Below, in pieces: positions 5,895 to 6,104 of a stretch of 6,104 nt of DNA. Source of the stretch: Armatimonadota bacterium (GTDB lineage Bacteria > Armatimonadota > Armatimonadia > Armatimonadales > Armatimonadaceae); contig JACMIS010000589.1 in assembly GCA_014381035.1 (NCBI GenBank), forward strand, positions 1-6,104, written 5' to 3'. Below the pieces are notes generated by a model, which did not search any database, was not told the DNA's origin, and was given only the letters and a program-made list of their open reading frames with translations. The position numbers were made by a program, and so were the translations under genes. Position 1 is the stretch's first letter. Each line of letters opens with the position of its first letter.

Positions 5895-6104
5895 ATGCCC
5901 GGTGATTTCGACACGGTCAAAGAGCACGTCGACATCGCGCAGGTCATCCAAGAGCACGGGGTCGTTCTTAAGAAGTCGGGCCGGGGACTAACGGGGCTCT
6001 GTCCATTCCACAACGAGAAGACCCCCTCCTTCCACGTCAATCTGGACACCCGCAGCTACAAGTGCTTCGGCTGTTCCGAATCGGGGGACGTCTTCACGTT
6101 CCTC
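5895..6104 (+). CDS. dnaG: DNA primase, N-terminal zinc-binding domain (runs off the window)
   Basis: DNA primase makes the RNA primers for lagging-strand synthesis. The first 70 codons are present and stay open to the last base. They show the CHC2-type zinc ribbon of DnaG: the helical start FDTVKEHVDIAQVIQEHGVVLKKSGR, then GLCPFHNEKTPSF with Cys36 and His39, and YKCFGCSESGDVFTFL with Cys57 and Cys60. These four are the expected zinc ligands. The ATG at 5895 gives the usual spacing from the N-terminus to the first cysteine. It lies 27 bases after the kinase stop on the same strand, without an obvious ribosome binding site. The TOPRIM catalytic domain is beyond the window, so a phage or plasmid CHC2 primase cannot be excluded. 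The usual dnaG partners rpsU and rpoD are not visible. Confidence 0.9.
   Translation, partial: MPGDFDTVKEHVDIAQVIQEHGVVLKKSGRGLTGLCPFHNEKTPSFHVNLDTRSYKCFGCSESGDVFTFL

Overview
The window reads as two unrelated bacterial pieces joined at about position 5376-5390. The left piece (1-5384) has moderate GC; a hand count of 1501-1800 gives about 53%. The right piece (5385-6104) is clearly richer; a hand count of 5521-5820 gives about 68%. No tRNA, rRNA, CRISPR array or transposase was seen.

Left piece. A complete threonine synthase gene (14-1093, minus strand) is divergent from a three-gene operon on the plus strand: an ECF sigma factor (1474-2076), a membrane-anchored zinc-finger anti-sigma factor (2087-2656) and an exported RseB/MucB-like protein (2658-3713). 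The three genes are 10 and 1 bases apart, so they are almost certainly co-transcribed. They form an envelope-stress-type module: an exported sensor, a membrane anti-sigma factor that holds the sigma factor, and the sigma factor itself. A large minus-strand gene (3789 to about 5384) converges on this operon. It encodes a three-part oxidoreductase: a redoxin domain, a cytochrome c haem site and a type II copper, ascorbate-dependent-monooxygenase-like domain. That architecture, with the RseB-like protein outside the usual proteobacterial setting, suggests Armatimonadota, Planctomycetota, Acidobacteriota or a similar phylum. This placement is an inference from family knowledge, with low confidence.

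Right piece. From about 5379 the plus strand encodes the last residues of a histidine-kinase ATPase domain and a full response-regulator receiver domain (a hybrid kinase, ending at 5867). The N-terminal zinc-binding part of DNA primase follows (5895 to the window edge). The source looks like a high-GC bacterium, possibly Myxococcota-like, but this is weakly supported.

Junction. The redoxin gene (minus) loses its 5' end and the kinase gene (plus) loses its 5' end at the same point, where the two share only a few bases. An open frame continues antisense through the receiver domain to 5810, giving an apparent 673-residue protein whose first 142 residues are spurious. A chimeric assembly or library join is the simplest explanation. 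A real rearrangement cannot be excluded from sequence alone. No clearly novel system is visible; the most notable biology is the sigma/anti-sigma/RseB-like operon and the three-domain copper/haem/redoxin protein.
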